Positions 17,595 to 25,146 of a stretch of DNA of 64,000 nucleotides are shown here, piece by piece. Numbering within the stretch: the stretch's first letter is position 1; every line of letters begins with the position of its first letter. The notes under the pieces were generated by a model that saw only the letters and a program-made list of their open reading frames with translations, made no database searches and was not told the DNA's origin. The stretch covers positions 5,056,001 to 5,120,000 of the forward strand of contig NZ_CP134053.1 of NCBI RefSeq assembly GCF_031583065.1. Reading direction: 5' to 3'. Source of the DNA: Streptomyces sp. CGMCC 4.7035 (lineage in GTDB: Bacteria > Actinomycetota > Actinomycetes > Streptomycetales > Streptomycetaceae). The position numbers and the translations under genes were made by a program.

Positions 17595-18185
17595 ATGTCC
17601 GTACGCACCACCGGCGCCTCCCGCGCCGACCTCGTCGCCGACACCGCCCTCGCCCTGCTCGCCGAGCGCGGTATGCGCGGGCTCACGCACCGGGCGGTCG
17701 ACGAGGCGGCCGGGCTGCCCCAGGGCTCGACCTCGAACCTGGCGCGCACCCGCCAGGCGCTGCTGGAGCTCGCGGTGCGTCGGCATGCCGAGCGGGAGGC
17801 GCGGTTGCTCGCGCTGCACGAGATGCCGGATCCGCGCGGCGGGCTCGACTCGCTGGTCGGCGGCCTTGCGTTGGCGGTCCACCGTTCCCTGACCCGCAAC
17901 CCTGAACTGCTCGTCGCCCGCTACGAACTCGCCCTGGAGGCCACCCGCCGCCCCGAGTTGCGGGCGTACTACGACGCCACGGGCGCCCGCTTCCGCGACC
18001 TGCTCACCGCCCTGGTCACGGCGCTGGGCTCGACGGACCCGGCCCGGCATGTACTGTCGCTGGTCGCCTGGGCGGATGGGCTGATGTTCTCGTGCGTGGC
18101 CGGTACCTTCCACGCCGAAGTACCGAGCCTGGACGAGGTACGCGCGAGTCTGTCGGAGCTGTTGGAAGGGATGCTCGACGACTGA
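17595..18185 (+). CDS. TetR/AcrR-family transcriptional regulator
   Basis: 196 residues. The N-terminal DNA-binding domain reads ADLVADTALALLAERGMRGL then THRAVDEAAGLPQGSTSNLA, a clear TetR helix-turn-helix (residues 10-50). The C-terminal domain is helical, with no obvious ligand motif. ATG at 17595 is preferred over 17586 because the HTH spacing and a TAGG-like site fit better; neither has a strong ribosome binding site. It is divergent from the FAD monooxygenase/Gfo operon and most likely binds the ACTACA-type palindromes between them. The inducer would be expected to be the substrate or product of that operon. Confidence 0.9.
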   Translation: MSVRTTGASRADLVADTALALLAERGMRGLTHRAVDEAAGLPQGSTSNLARTRQALLELAVRRHAEREARLLALHEMPDPRGGLDSLVGGLALAVHRSLTRNPELLVARYELALEATRRPELRAYYDATGARFRDLLTALVTALGSTDPARHVLSLVAWADGLMFSCVAGTFHAEVPSLDEVRASLSELLEGMLDD

Positions 18186-18241
18186 CCCGGGCACCCGGAA
18201 AACTCCTGGTGGGCTCCGCAGGCCTGGGCCACGATGCGGGC

Positions 18242-18754
18242 ATGACGACGCAGCACACCAGGCCCGCCCAGATGGCCGGCGAACGCGCCATGCTCGAAGG
18301 CTGGCTCGACCACTACCGCCGGACCCTCGCGCGGAAGTGCCAAGGCCTCACCGAGGCCCAGCTCAGGACCGCCTCGGTGGAGCCGTCTGCGCTCTCCCTG
18401 ATGGGGCTCGTGCGGCACATGGCGGAGGTGGAACGGTGCTGGTTCCGCAAGGTCCTCGTGGGTGACGACCCGGGGCCGCTCTACTCCGGCGACAAGGACC
18501 GGGACGGCGAGTTCCGCCTCACCGAGGCCGATACATGGGACGAGGCGTACGCCACCTGGCAGGCCGAGATCGAGATCGCCCGGCGGTACGCGGCCGGCTT
18601 CGGCCTGGACGACCTCTCCAGGGGCCCGAGCAAATTCACCGACGAGCCCTTCAGCCTGCGCTGGATCTACAGCCACATGATCGGGGAATACGCCCGGCAC
18701 AACGGCCATGCCGACCTGATCCGGGAGCGGATCGACGGGGTCACCGGAGATTGA
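18242..18754 (+). CDS. DinB-family (DUF664) protein
   Basis: 170 residues, a four-helix bundle of the DinB/DUF664 type. Marks are AMLEGWLDHYRRTLARKCQG, LMGLVRHMAEVERCWFRKV and WIYSHMIGEYARHNGHADLI; the three His positions in HMAE and HMIGEYARHNGH would bind the family's metal ion. Actinobacterial members are often mycothiol-dependent S-transferases. ATG at 18242 is chosen on the fit to the family; the frame is open further up into the TetR 3' end. It follows the TetR gene by 56 bp on the same strand but has no evident functional link. Confidence 0.85.
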   Translation: MTTQHTRPAQMAGERAMLEGWLDHYRRTLARKCQGLTEAQLRTASVEPSALSLMGLVRHMAEVERCWFRKVLVGDDPGPLYSGDKDRDGEFRLTEADTWDEAYATWQAEIEIARRYAAGFGLDDLSRGPSKFTDEPFSLRWIYSHMIGEYARHNGHADLIRERIDGVTGD

Positions 18755-18866
18755 CGTCACCCGTCTGCGGGTCCGCGCCCTCCGTACGGGGCCGGACATC
18801 ACCCGTGCGGGGCATCCTTCGCCCGTCCGCCCCCCAAAGCGGCCCGGACACAGCAGAGTTGCGCGG

Positions 18867-19325
18867 GTGCATCGAACGACGACGACCGCAACGCTCCTGG
18901 TCACCGTGGCCGTCTCGGCCCTCACCGGCTGTGTGACCGTCCAGCGACCGACTGCTCCCGGCCCGCCGCCGGCGCCCCCGCTCCCGGCGGCCCCACACCC
19001 CGACGGCAGCGCGCAGAGCCGCGTCGTCCAGGCCCCGGCCCGGGAGGCACTGGAGATGGTCCGGCCCTCCCAGCACCCGTCGCCGGCCCCCACCCCGCAT
19101 CGCCCGCCCCTGCCGACCACCGCCGCGACGGCGGGAACCCCTCACCGACCACCCGCGGCCCCGCGCCCCGGGCATGCCCGTCCCGCGCCGCACAGCGAGG
19201 CACCGCCGGCCGTCTCCGAGGCGATCCCCAAGAACGCGGACGTATGCGCGCTCGGCCGCAGGTACGGGGGATGGCAGCCGGACAGTCCCGAGGCACGCAT
19301 CTGCGGGAGCACCTACGGGCGTTGA
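18867..19325 (+). CDS. proline-rich putative lipoprotein
   Basis: 152 residues starting with GTG at 18867. The signal peptide TTTTATLLVTVAVSALTGC ends in a lipobox LTGC with Cys22 as lipidation site. The mature part is long, proline-rich and disordered (PPPAPPLPAAPHPDG and similar) and ends in a short conserved-looking tail VCALGRRYGGWQPDSPEARI then CGSTYGR. Similar short tails with GRxYGxW...IC occur on small secreted Streptomyces proteins as far as I recall. The codons of the last residues (CGGGAGCACCTACGGGCG) are the first unit of the tandem array that follows. Confidence 0.7.
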   Translation: MHRTTTTATLLVTVAVSALTGCVTVQRPTAPGPPPAPPLPAAPHPDGSAQSRVVQAPAREALEMVRPSQHPSPAPTPHRPPLPTTAATAGTPHRPPAAPRPGHARPAPHSEAPPAVSEAIPKNADVCALGRRYGGWQPDSPEARICGSTYGR

Positions 19326-19562
19326 GTCTTCCAGGAGGACGATGGGCCACCTGGCGGGAGCACCTGCAAGCGATGGGCCACCCGGCGGGAGCACCTGCAA
19401 GCGTTGCGCCTCCAAGCAGGAGGGGCCGCCCGCGGGAGCGCCTGCGGGCATTGAACCCTTCGAGGAGGACGAGGGCCGCCCGGCGGGAGCACCTGCGGAC
19501 GTTGCGCCTCCAAGGAGGAGGGGTCGCCCCCGCCCGCGGGAGCGCCTGCGGGCGTTGAACCG
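19303..19562. repeat. long-unit tandem array seeded in a gene's 3' end
   Basis: A GCGGGAGCRCCTGCRRGC anchor recurs at about 19305, 19356, 19387, 19434, 19485 and 19538. Full units are about 47-53 bp and contain CCTCCAAGGAGG-like hairpins and GGCCGCCCG. The first copy is coding: it encodes the last residues and stop of the lipoprotein. Later copies are non-coding. The array occupies the gap between two convergent genes. Confidence 0.8.
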
Positions 19563-19621
19563 AAACACGGGGCCCTTCCGAGAGAAGCAGGGGACACCCG
19601 GGCAACTGCCCCGGAGCCTCG

Positions 19622-20215
19622 CTACGGCCGCTGTCTCGGCGGCCCCAGGGTCTTCCCGCCCGGACCGTCCAGGGGTCCGGGTTCGGGTGCGCCGCCCGTC
19701 GGCCCCTCTGCCGCGAGCCGCCGCTCCAGGCGGCCGATCGCCGCCCTGACGCCGTCGCCGTAGCCGTCGTCGCCGAGGGCGCCCGCCGCGCCGCGGGCCC
19801 GGCGCAGGTGGACGCGGGCGGCCTCGGAGCGGCCGAGCTTCACATAGTCGGCGGCCAGGTTCAGATGGAGCGATGGGTAGAAGGCGCGCACCGCGAGCGC
19901 GCCGTCGTGCTCGGCGACGCGCTCGTCGGTGAGTTCCTCGGCGGCCGACAACGCCCTCAGGTCCCAGGCGAGTTCGTCCGTCGGGTCGTCCTGCGTGTCC
20001 GCCATGTAGTGCGCCAGCGTGCAGCGGTGCAGCGGGTCGCCGGCCTCGCCGATCTCCGCCCACAGCCGCAGGAAACGATCCCGGGCCTCCTCGCGGTCGC
20101 CGCCGTGGTGCAGCATGACGACCTGCCCGATCCGGCTCATCACGGCGTCCGGCGCCGCCTGCTCCTGTCGCTCCGCCACCGCGTCCTCCACGCTCGTGAC
20201 CCCCCGGTGTGTCAC
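19622..20215 (-). CDS. TPR-like protein of unknown function
   Basis: 197 residues, almost all helical. Segments such as RFLRLWAEIGEAGDPLHRCT, LAHYMADTQDDPTDELAW and LNLAADYVKLGRSEAARVHL look like successive helix pairs of tetratricopeptide type, and the DPLHRCTLAHYMADTQDD text is familiar from conserved Streptomyces hypotheticals. The C-terminal 30 residues are disordered. GTG at 20215 follows a GGGGGA site. It would act as a scaffold or adaptor if the TPR reading is right; no partner is evident from the neighbours. Confidence 0.65.
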   Translation of the reverse strand: MTHRGVTSVEDAVAERQEQAAPDAVMSRIGQVVMLHHGGDREEARDRFLRLWAEIGEAGDPLHRCTLAHYMADTQDDPTDELAWDLRALSAAEELTDERVAEHDGALAVRAFYPSLHLNLAADYVKLGRSEAARVHLRRARGAAGALGDDGYGDGVRAAIGRLERRLAAEGPTGGAPEPGPLDGPGGKTLGPPRQRP

Positions 20216-20364
20216 CCGTCCCCCACGACGCTAACCGCCGCCACCGACAATCGCGCTCAGGCGGCTCCGTAGGGACGCTGGGCCATGACGGTGACGACGC
20301 GCGGCCACCGGTGACCGGCGCGGGCAGGGTAGGACCGCGGTGGGCCCCGCCCCCGCCCCGGGCC

Positions 20365-21048
20365 TCATCCCAGGTTCGGGATCGTCCAGTCGATCGGCTC
20401 GTGCCCCTGCCGGGCCACCGCCTCGTTGATCTGCGTGAACGGACGCGAGCCGAAGAACTTCTTCGCGGACAGCGGCGAGGGGTGCGCGCCCTTGACGACG
20501 ACGTGCCGCGTCTCGTCGATCAGCGGCAGCTTCTTCTGCGCGTAGTTCCCCCACAACACGAACACCGCCGGGTCCGGCCGGCCGGCGACGGCACGGATCA
20601 CCGCGTCCGTGAACTTCTCCCAGCCCTTGCCCTTGTGCGAGTTCGCCTCGCCCGCGCGCACCGTCAGCACCGCGTTGAGCAGCAGCACGCCCTGCTCGGC
20701 CCACGGCATCAGATAGCCGTTGTCCGGGATCGGCGTGCCCAGCTCCTCCTGCATCTCCTTGTAGATGTTCCGCAGTGACGGCGGGGTCTTCACACCGGGC
20801 CGCACGGAGAAGCACAGACCGTGTCCCTGACCCTCGCCGTGATACGGGTCCTGACCGAGGACGAGCACCTTCACCTTCTCGTACGGCGTGGCGTCGAGGG
20901 CGGCGAAGACTTCGTCACGCGGAGGGTAGACGGGACCCTTGGCGCGCTCCTCCTCGACGAACTCCGTGAGCTCCTTGAAATAGGGCTGCTGCAGTTCGTC
21001 GCCCAGAACGCCCCGCCAGGACTCCGGCAGCATGGCGATGTCGGTCAC
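20365..21048 (-). CDS. ung: uracil-DNA glycosylase, family 1
   Basis: 227 residues, the normal length for Ung. It removes uracil from DNA in base excision repair. All signature motifs are present: the catalytic water-activating Asp in VLVLGQDPYHGEGQGHG (about residues 61-76), the Phe/Asn pocket in LLLNAVLTVRAG, and the leucine-loop region GAHPSPLSAKKFFGSRPF with the catalytic His. Start is GTG 21048 preceded by GGAGGAACTTGAC. No operon partner is close: the substrate-binding lipoprotein upstream ends outside and is separated by about 90 bp. Confidence 0.96.
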   Translation of the reverse strand: MTDIAMLPESWRGVLGDELQQPYFKELTEFVEEERAKGPVYPPRDEVFAALDATPYEKVKVLVLGQDPYHGEGQGHGLCFSVRPGVKTPPSLRNIYKEMQEELGTPIPDNGYLMPWAEQGVLLLNAVLTVRAGEANSHKGKGWEKFTDAVIRAVAGRPDPAVFVLWGNYAQKKLPLIDETRHVVVKGAHPSPLSAKKFFGSRPFTQINEAVARQGHEPIDWTIPNLG

Positions 21049-21139
21049 GTCAAGTTCCTCCGATGTGCGGTCACTTCCAGGTCTCAGAACCTACAGGCGA
21101 CCACTGACAACCTGCCCCCGAACCCCGTGCGGGCCGGGG

Positions 21140-22720
21140 CTACCAGCTGGTCTTGCGGGACAGCTCCCACATCATCATGATCGTCGACGGGTCGAGCGCC
21201 CGCTCCCCGCCGGAAATGTCCTCGTTGACCGCGAGGAACTGCTTGCCCTGCCACAGCGGCAGCAACCGGGCGTCGTCGACGAGGATCTTCTGGGCCTGCT
21301 CGAACTCCCTGACCACGTTGGCGCGGTCGCTCTCGCGCCGGGACTGGGGCAGCAGCACCCCGGTGATCTCCGGCTGCGGATAGGGCGTACCCAGGGCGTT
21401 CTGGTCGCCCACGAAGGGCGCGATGTAGTTGTCGGGGTCCGGGAAGTCGGGGAACCACCCACGGCCGAACACCGGGTACTCGCCCTTCCGGTAGCCCTCC
21501 ACGTACGTCTTCCAGGGACGGCCCTTGAGGGTGACCTGGAAGAGACCGGACCCGTCGAGCTGACGCTTGAGCTCGCGGAACTCCGGCGCGGTCTCGGAGC
21601 CGTAGCGGTCGGTGGTGTACCAGAGGGTCAGCGGGACGCGCCCGGTGATGCCCGCCTCGGAGAGGATCTTGCGCGCCTTGGAGGTGCTGGGCTCGCCGAA
21701 GGCGTCGAAGAAGGAGGTGGTGTGCCCGGTCAGCCCCGCCGGGACCATGGAGTAGAGCGGTTCGACGGTGTCCTTGTAGACATTGTGGGCGACCGCCGCC
21801 CGGTCCACGACCTGGGCCACTGCCCTGCGCACGGCGGCCTTGCCGGCCCACGGGTCCTTCGGGTTGAAGACCAGGTAGGAGATCTCGATGCCCGAGTTCT
21901 CCACCAGGTGGATGCCGTCGTCGGACTCGCGGCTCTGGAGGGAGACGATGTCGGAGGCGGCGAGACCGCGGTACGTGACGTCGATCTTCCGGTCCTTGAG
22001 GGCGTTCACCATGCCGGCGGAGTCCTGGAAGTAACGGATGGTGACCTCGTCGTTCTTCCGGTCCGCGTAGCCCTTGTAGCGGCTGTTCCCGACGAGTCGG
22101 GCCTCCTTGCCCTCTTGGTAGGACTGCAGCGCGTACGGTCCGGACCCGGTGATCTTGCCGTCCTTGCGCACCAACGTGGCCGAGTAGTCGGCCGGGTCGA
22201 CGATCGACATGGCCGGCGTGGCGAGGATGAACGGGAAGGTGGCGTCCGCCTCTTTGAGGTGGAAGACGACTTCCCGGTCGCCCTTCACATCGACCCGGTC
22301 GAGAGTGCCCAGAAGGCCCGCCGGGCCGCCGGACACGTTGATCCGCCTGATCCGGTCGATCGAGTACTTAACGGACCGGGCGTCGAGCTTGTCCCCGTTG
22401 GAGAACGTGAGGCCGTTGTGCAGGACGCACCGGTACGCCAGGTTCGTCCGGTCGGTGAACCCGCAGCTCTCGGCGGCGTCGGGCGCCGGCTCGGTCGCGC
22501 CGTCGGGGTAGTTCAGCAGGGTCTGGTAGACGTTGCGGAACAGCTCCCAGGAACTGTCCCAGGAGGCGGCGGGGTCCAGCGTGGTCGGCGAACTGGTGGT
22601 GCCCACGACGATCGGCCCCTGCTTGTCGGAGGACCCCGAGGAAAGCACACCGCAACCGGCCACCAGGGATATGGACGTGATCGCCGCCAGCCGACGCAGC
22701 AAACGGTTCCGGTTGAACAC
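21140..22720 (-). CDS. ABC transporter substrate-binding lipoprotein, peptide type (SBP family 5)
   Basis: About 526 residues. The lipoprotein signal peptide LLRRLAAITSISLVAGC ends with Cys; the mature protein begins with a short Ser/Gly spacer. Family features include GTTSSPTTLDPAASWDSSWE, the SNGDKLDARSVKYSIDRI segment that is very typical of oligopeptide-binding proteins, and GSGPYALQSYQEGKEARLV. These proteins capture peptides or similar solutes for an Opp-type importer. No permease or ATPase genes are adjacent, so it is an orphan binding protein. GAGGAG at 22728-22733 is 1 nt from GTG 22726 but 7 nt from GTG 22720, which is therefore taken as start. Confidence 0.92.
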   Translation of the reverse strand: MFNRNRLLRRLAAITSISLVAGCGVLSSGSSDKQGPIVVGTTSSPTTLDPAASWDSSWELFRNVYQTLLNYPDGATEPAPDAAESCGFTDRTNLAYRCVLHNGLTFSNGDKLDARSVKYSIDRIRRINVSGGPAGLLGTLDRVDVKGDREVVFHLKEADATFPFILATPAMSIVDPADYSATLVRKDGKITGSGPYALQSYQEGKEARLVGNSRYKGYADRKNDEVTIRYFQDSAGMVNALKDRKIDVTYRGLAASDIVSLQSRESDDGIHLVENSGIEISYLVFNPKDPWAGKAAVRRAVAQVVDRAAVAHNVYKDTVEPLYSMVPAGLTGHTTSFFDAFGEPSTSKARKILSEAGITGRVPLTLWYTTDRYGSETAPEFRELKRQLDGSGLFQVTLKGRPWKTYVEGYRKGEYPVFGRGWFPDFPDPDNYIAPFVGDQNALGTPYPQPEITGVLLPQSRRESDRANVVREFEQAQKILVDDARLLPLWQGKQFLAVNEDISGGERALDPSTIMMMWELSRKTSW

Positions 22721-22863
22721 GCGCACACTCCTCGATCTGCCGTACCAGGGGTCGGCGGCAGACCCTACCGCAGCGTCCGCCCGAGAGGACCTGGTTCGCG
22801 GAGGGCTCTTGATCAGCGCGTATATGACGACGTTGTCATCGGTCTGAGTGTCGCTTGTACGTC

Positions 22864-22958
22864 GACACGGGCGCCATTTGTGTCCACGACATGGGCGGCA
22901 TTCGTGTCCACGACACCGGCACCCTTTGCATCACGACACGGGCGCCGTCTCTGTCCAC
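22864..22958. repeat. four-unit 23-24 bp tandem array ending in a terminator arm
   Basis: Units start with GACAYSGGCRSC at 22864, 22888, 22912 and 22935 and end in GTGTCCA or close variants. The first and fourth units carry exactly GACACGGGCGCC, which is the left arm of the hairpin at 22935-22971. The array lies between the SDR gene end and the promoter of the binding-protein gene. Confidence 0.8.
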
Positions 22959-22971
22959 CGGCGCCCGTGTC
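22935..22971 (-). terminator. terminator-like hairpin after the SDR operon
   Basis: GACACGGGCGCC (22935-22946) pairs perfectly with GGCGCCCGTGTC (22960-22971) around a 13-nt loop. It begins 12 bp beyond the stop codon of the SDR gene at 22983. No run of U follows, which is common for streptomycete terminators. Confidence 0.7.
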
Positions 22972-22982
22972 GGGGGCTCATC

Positions 22983-23744
22983 TCATGCGACTCCGGCGTT
23001 GAGGAAGATGCCGCCGTCGACGACGAGTGTCTGCCCCGTGACCCAGTCGGACTGGTCCGACGTCAGGAACGCGGCCGCGCCGCCGATGTCGGAGGGGACG
23101 CCGAGCCGGCCGAGCGGGTAGGCCGCGGCGGCCTCCGCCTCCCGGCCCTCGTACAGGGCCTGCGCGAACTTGGTCTTCACCACGGCGGGCGCGATCGCGT
23201 TGACCCGCACCTTGGGCGCGAACTCGTGCGCCAGCTGCTGGGTCAGGTTGATCATCGCGGCCTTGCTCACGCCGTATGCGCCGATGAAGGGCGAGGGCGC
23301 AAGGCCCGCAATCGAGGTGATGTTGACGATCGCGCCGCCGTTGTCCTTCTGCCAGGCGTGCCAGGTCCGCTGCGCGAAGCCGAGCGCCGAGATCACGTTG
23401 GTCTCGAACACCTTGCGTGCGACGTTCAGATCGAGGTCCGCCATGGGTCCGAACACCGGGTTCGTACCGGCGTTGTTGACCAGGAAGTCGACGCGGCCGA
23501 AGGCCTCCATGGCGCGCTCGACGGCGGCGGCCTGGTGGGTCTCGTCGTGCGCCTTGCCCGCGACGCCGATGACCCGGTCGCCACCGAGCTTCTCGACGGC
23601 CTCCTTGAGGGCTTCCTCGTTGCGGCCGGTGATGACGACGCGGTCGCCGCGCGCGACCAGTGCCTCGGCGACGCCGTAGCCGATGCCGCGGCTGGCGCCC
23701 GTAACGAGGGCGACCTTGCCCGAAAGCTCGGGGAGTTCAGTCAT
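22983..23744 (-). CDS. FabG-like SDR oxidoreductase
   Basis: 253 residues. Classical SDR marks: VALVTGASRGIGYGVAEALV near the start, FLVNNAGTNPVFG about residue 89, ITSIAGLAPSPFIGAYGVSK with catalytic Ser, Tyr and Lys, and VNAIAPAVVKTKFA. It differs from the downstream-of-promoter partner SDR but shares its plan. It begins 20 bp after the stop of that partner, so both are one operon. The pair resembles SCO1345/SCO1346 of S. coelicolor from memory. Likely role is reduction of 3-oxoacyl thioesters or 3-hydroxyacyl oxidation; the acyl carrier (ACP or CoA) is not readable. Confidence 0.88.
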   Translation of the reverse strand: MTELPELSGKVALVTGASRGIGYGVAEALVARGDRVVITGRNEEALKEAVEKLGGDRVIGVAGKAHDETHQAAAVERAMEAFGRVDFLVNNAGTNPVFGPMADLDLNVARKVFETNVISALGFAQRTWHAWQKDNGGAIVNITSIAGLAPSPFIGAYGVSKAAMINLTQQLAHEFAPKVRVNAIAPAVVKTKFAQALYEGREAEAAAAYPLGRLGVPSDIGGAAAFLTSDQSDWVTGQTLVVDGGIFLNAGVA

Positions 23745-23764
23745 GTCCGTGTTCCCCAGTGTTC

Positions 23765-24526
23765 CTAGTCGAGCGGTCCGCCGGCGACGTACAGCACCTG
23801 GCCGGAGACGAAGCCGGCCGCTTCGCCCGTGAAGAAGGCGATGGCGTTGGCGATGTCCTCGGGCTCGCCGACGCGCTGCACGGGGATCTGGGTGGCGGCG
23901 GCGGCCTTGAAGTCCTCGAAGCCCATGCCGACGCGCGCGGCGGTCGCGGCGGTCATGTCCGTGGCGATGAAGCCGGGGGCGACGGCGTTGGCGGTGATGC
24001 CGAACTTGCCCAGCTCGATGGCGAGGGTCTTGGTGAAGCCCTGCAGACCGGCCTTCGCGGCGGAGTAGTTGGCCTGGCCGCGGTTGCCCAGCGCGGAGGA
24101 GGAGGACAGGTTGACGATACGGCCGAAGCCCGCGTCCACCATGTGCTTCTGGACGGCCTTGGTCATCAGGAACGAGCCGCGCAGGTGCACGTTCAGGACG
24201 GTGTCCCAGTCGGCGGCCGTCATCTTGAACAACAGGTTGTCGCGGAGCACACCGGCGTTGTTGACGAGGATCGTCGGCGCGCCCAGCTCCTCGACGACCC
24301 GCGCGACGGCCGCCTCGACCTGCGCCTCGTCCGAGACGTCCGCGCCGACCGCGATGGCCTTGCCACCCGCGGCGGTGATCTTCTCCACGGTGTCCTTGCA
24401 CGCGGCCTCGTCGAGGTCGATCACCGCGACGGCACGACCCTCGGCGGCCAGTCGTACGGCGGTGGCGGCGCCGATGCCGCGCGCGCCGCCGGTCACGACC
24501 GCGACCCGCTGCTCAGTGGTGGACAT
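23765..24526 (-). CDS. fabG: 3-oxoacyl-ACP reductase-like SDR (FabG)
   Basis: 253 residues, first gene of the two-SDR operon. It has VAVVTGGARGIGAATAVRLA, ILVNNAGVLRDNLLFKMTAA, a very FabG-like segment, then GFGRIVNLSSSSALGNRGQA, the YSAAK active site and ITANAVAPGFIATDM. FabG reduces 3-oxoacyl-ACP with NADPH in fatty acid synthesis; duplicated FabG-like genes outside the fas locus may serve beta-oxidation or polyketide pathways. ATG 24526 follows GAGGAGAACCAGCA. An AGCG/CGCT palindrome lies about 85-98 bp upstream and may be the operator of a fatty-acid regulator. Confidence 0.88.
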   Translation of the reverse strand: MSTTEQRVAVVTGGARGIGAATAVRLAAEGRAVAVIDLDEAACKDTVEKITAAGGKAIAVGADVSDEAQVEAAVARVVEELGAPTILVNNAGVLRDNLLFKMTAADWDTVLNVHLRGSFLMTKAVQKHMVDAGFGRIVNLSSSSALGNRGQANYSAAKAGLQGFTKTLAIELGKFGITANAVAPGFIATDMTAATAARVGMGFEDFKAAAATQIPVQRVGEPEDIANAIAFFTGEAAGFVSGQVLYVAGGPLD

Positions 24527-24610
24527 TGCTGGTTCTCCTCGCCCTTGGAAAGCCTGGAACGCCTGGAATGCCTGCGGAAAGCCTGCGGCTCCCACGGTAC
24601 GCCCGTCAGA

Positions 24611-24624
24611 TGAGCGACCGCTTA
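24611..24624. promoter_or_regulatory. possible TetR-type operator upstream of the SDR operon
   Basis: TGAGCGACCGCTTA is a 14-bp imperfect palindrome (T.AGCG..CGCT.A). Sites of this form are familiar to me upstream of fatty-acid and acyl-CoA genes in actinobacteria. No regulator gene is adjacent, so the binding protein would be encoded elsewhere. Confidence 0.4.
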
Positions 24625-24696
24625 GTACCTTCAGCAGACGTGACGCTAGAAGCCCTGGCACCCGGTGTCAACGGCACACCCGGTGCGTGTGATCCA

Positions 24697-25146
24697 TTAC
24701 CTCACCAGCAGGTCCAGCAACCGCTCCGTCTCGGCCGCCGGATCCACGGTCAGTCCGGTGTGCACGGGGCCGGGCTGCACGACCGTGGAGCGGGGCGCGA
24801 TCAGCCAGCGGAACCGCCGCCCGGGGTCGTCCTGCGCCGCCTGCCCGGCCGCCGCTCCCCCGGCGCAGACACCCTCGACCGCACCGAGCGCGGCCCGTAC
24901 GCCGACCACGTCCGCGTCCGGATCGAGGGCCAGCAGCCTGGCCTCGTCGAGGTGGGTCCGGGCACCGACGTAGGCCTTGGCCCGGCAGTACACGATCACG
25001 CCCGCGTTGATGCACTCGCCGCGCTCGACGCGCGGTACGACGCGCAGCAGGGCGTACTCGAAGACGTCCCGGTCGCCGCCCTGGCCCGCCCTGATGATGT
25101 GACGCTCGGTCACATGGCCGGCCATGTGGATGTGGTGCTCGCTCAC
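24697..25146 (-). CDS. DUF3037-family protein
   Basis: 149 residues. The recognisable core is FEYALLRVVPRVERGECINA then GVIVYCRAKAYVGA, the standard opening of DUF3037 proteins, followed by a helical region and a WLIAPRSTVVQPGPVHTGL segment. DUF3037 has no known function but is repeatedly found next to HipA-like kinases in bacteria. Here its GTG start overlaps the HipA-like stop as GTGA (25143-25146), a sign of translational coupling and probably of joint function. Confidence 0.82.
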   Translation of the reverse strand: MSEHHIHMAGHVTERHIIRAGQGGDRDVFEYALLRVVPRVERGECINAGVIVYCRAKAYVGARTHLDEARLLALDPDADVVGVRAALGAVEGVCAGGAAAGQAAQDDPGRRFRWLIAPRSTVVQPGPVHTGLTVDPAAETERLLDLLVR

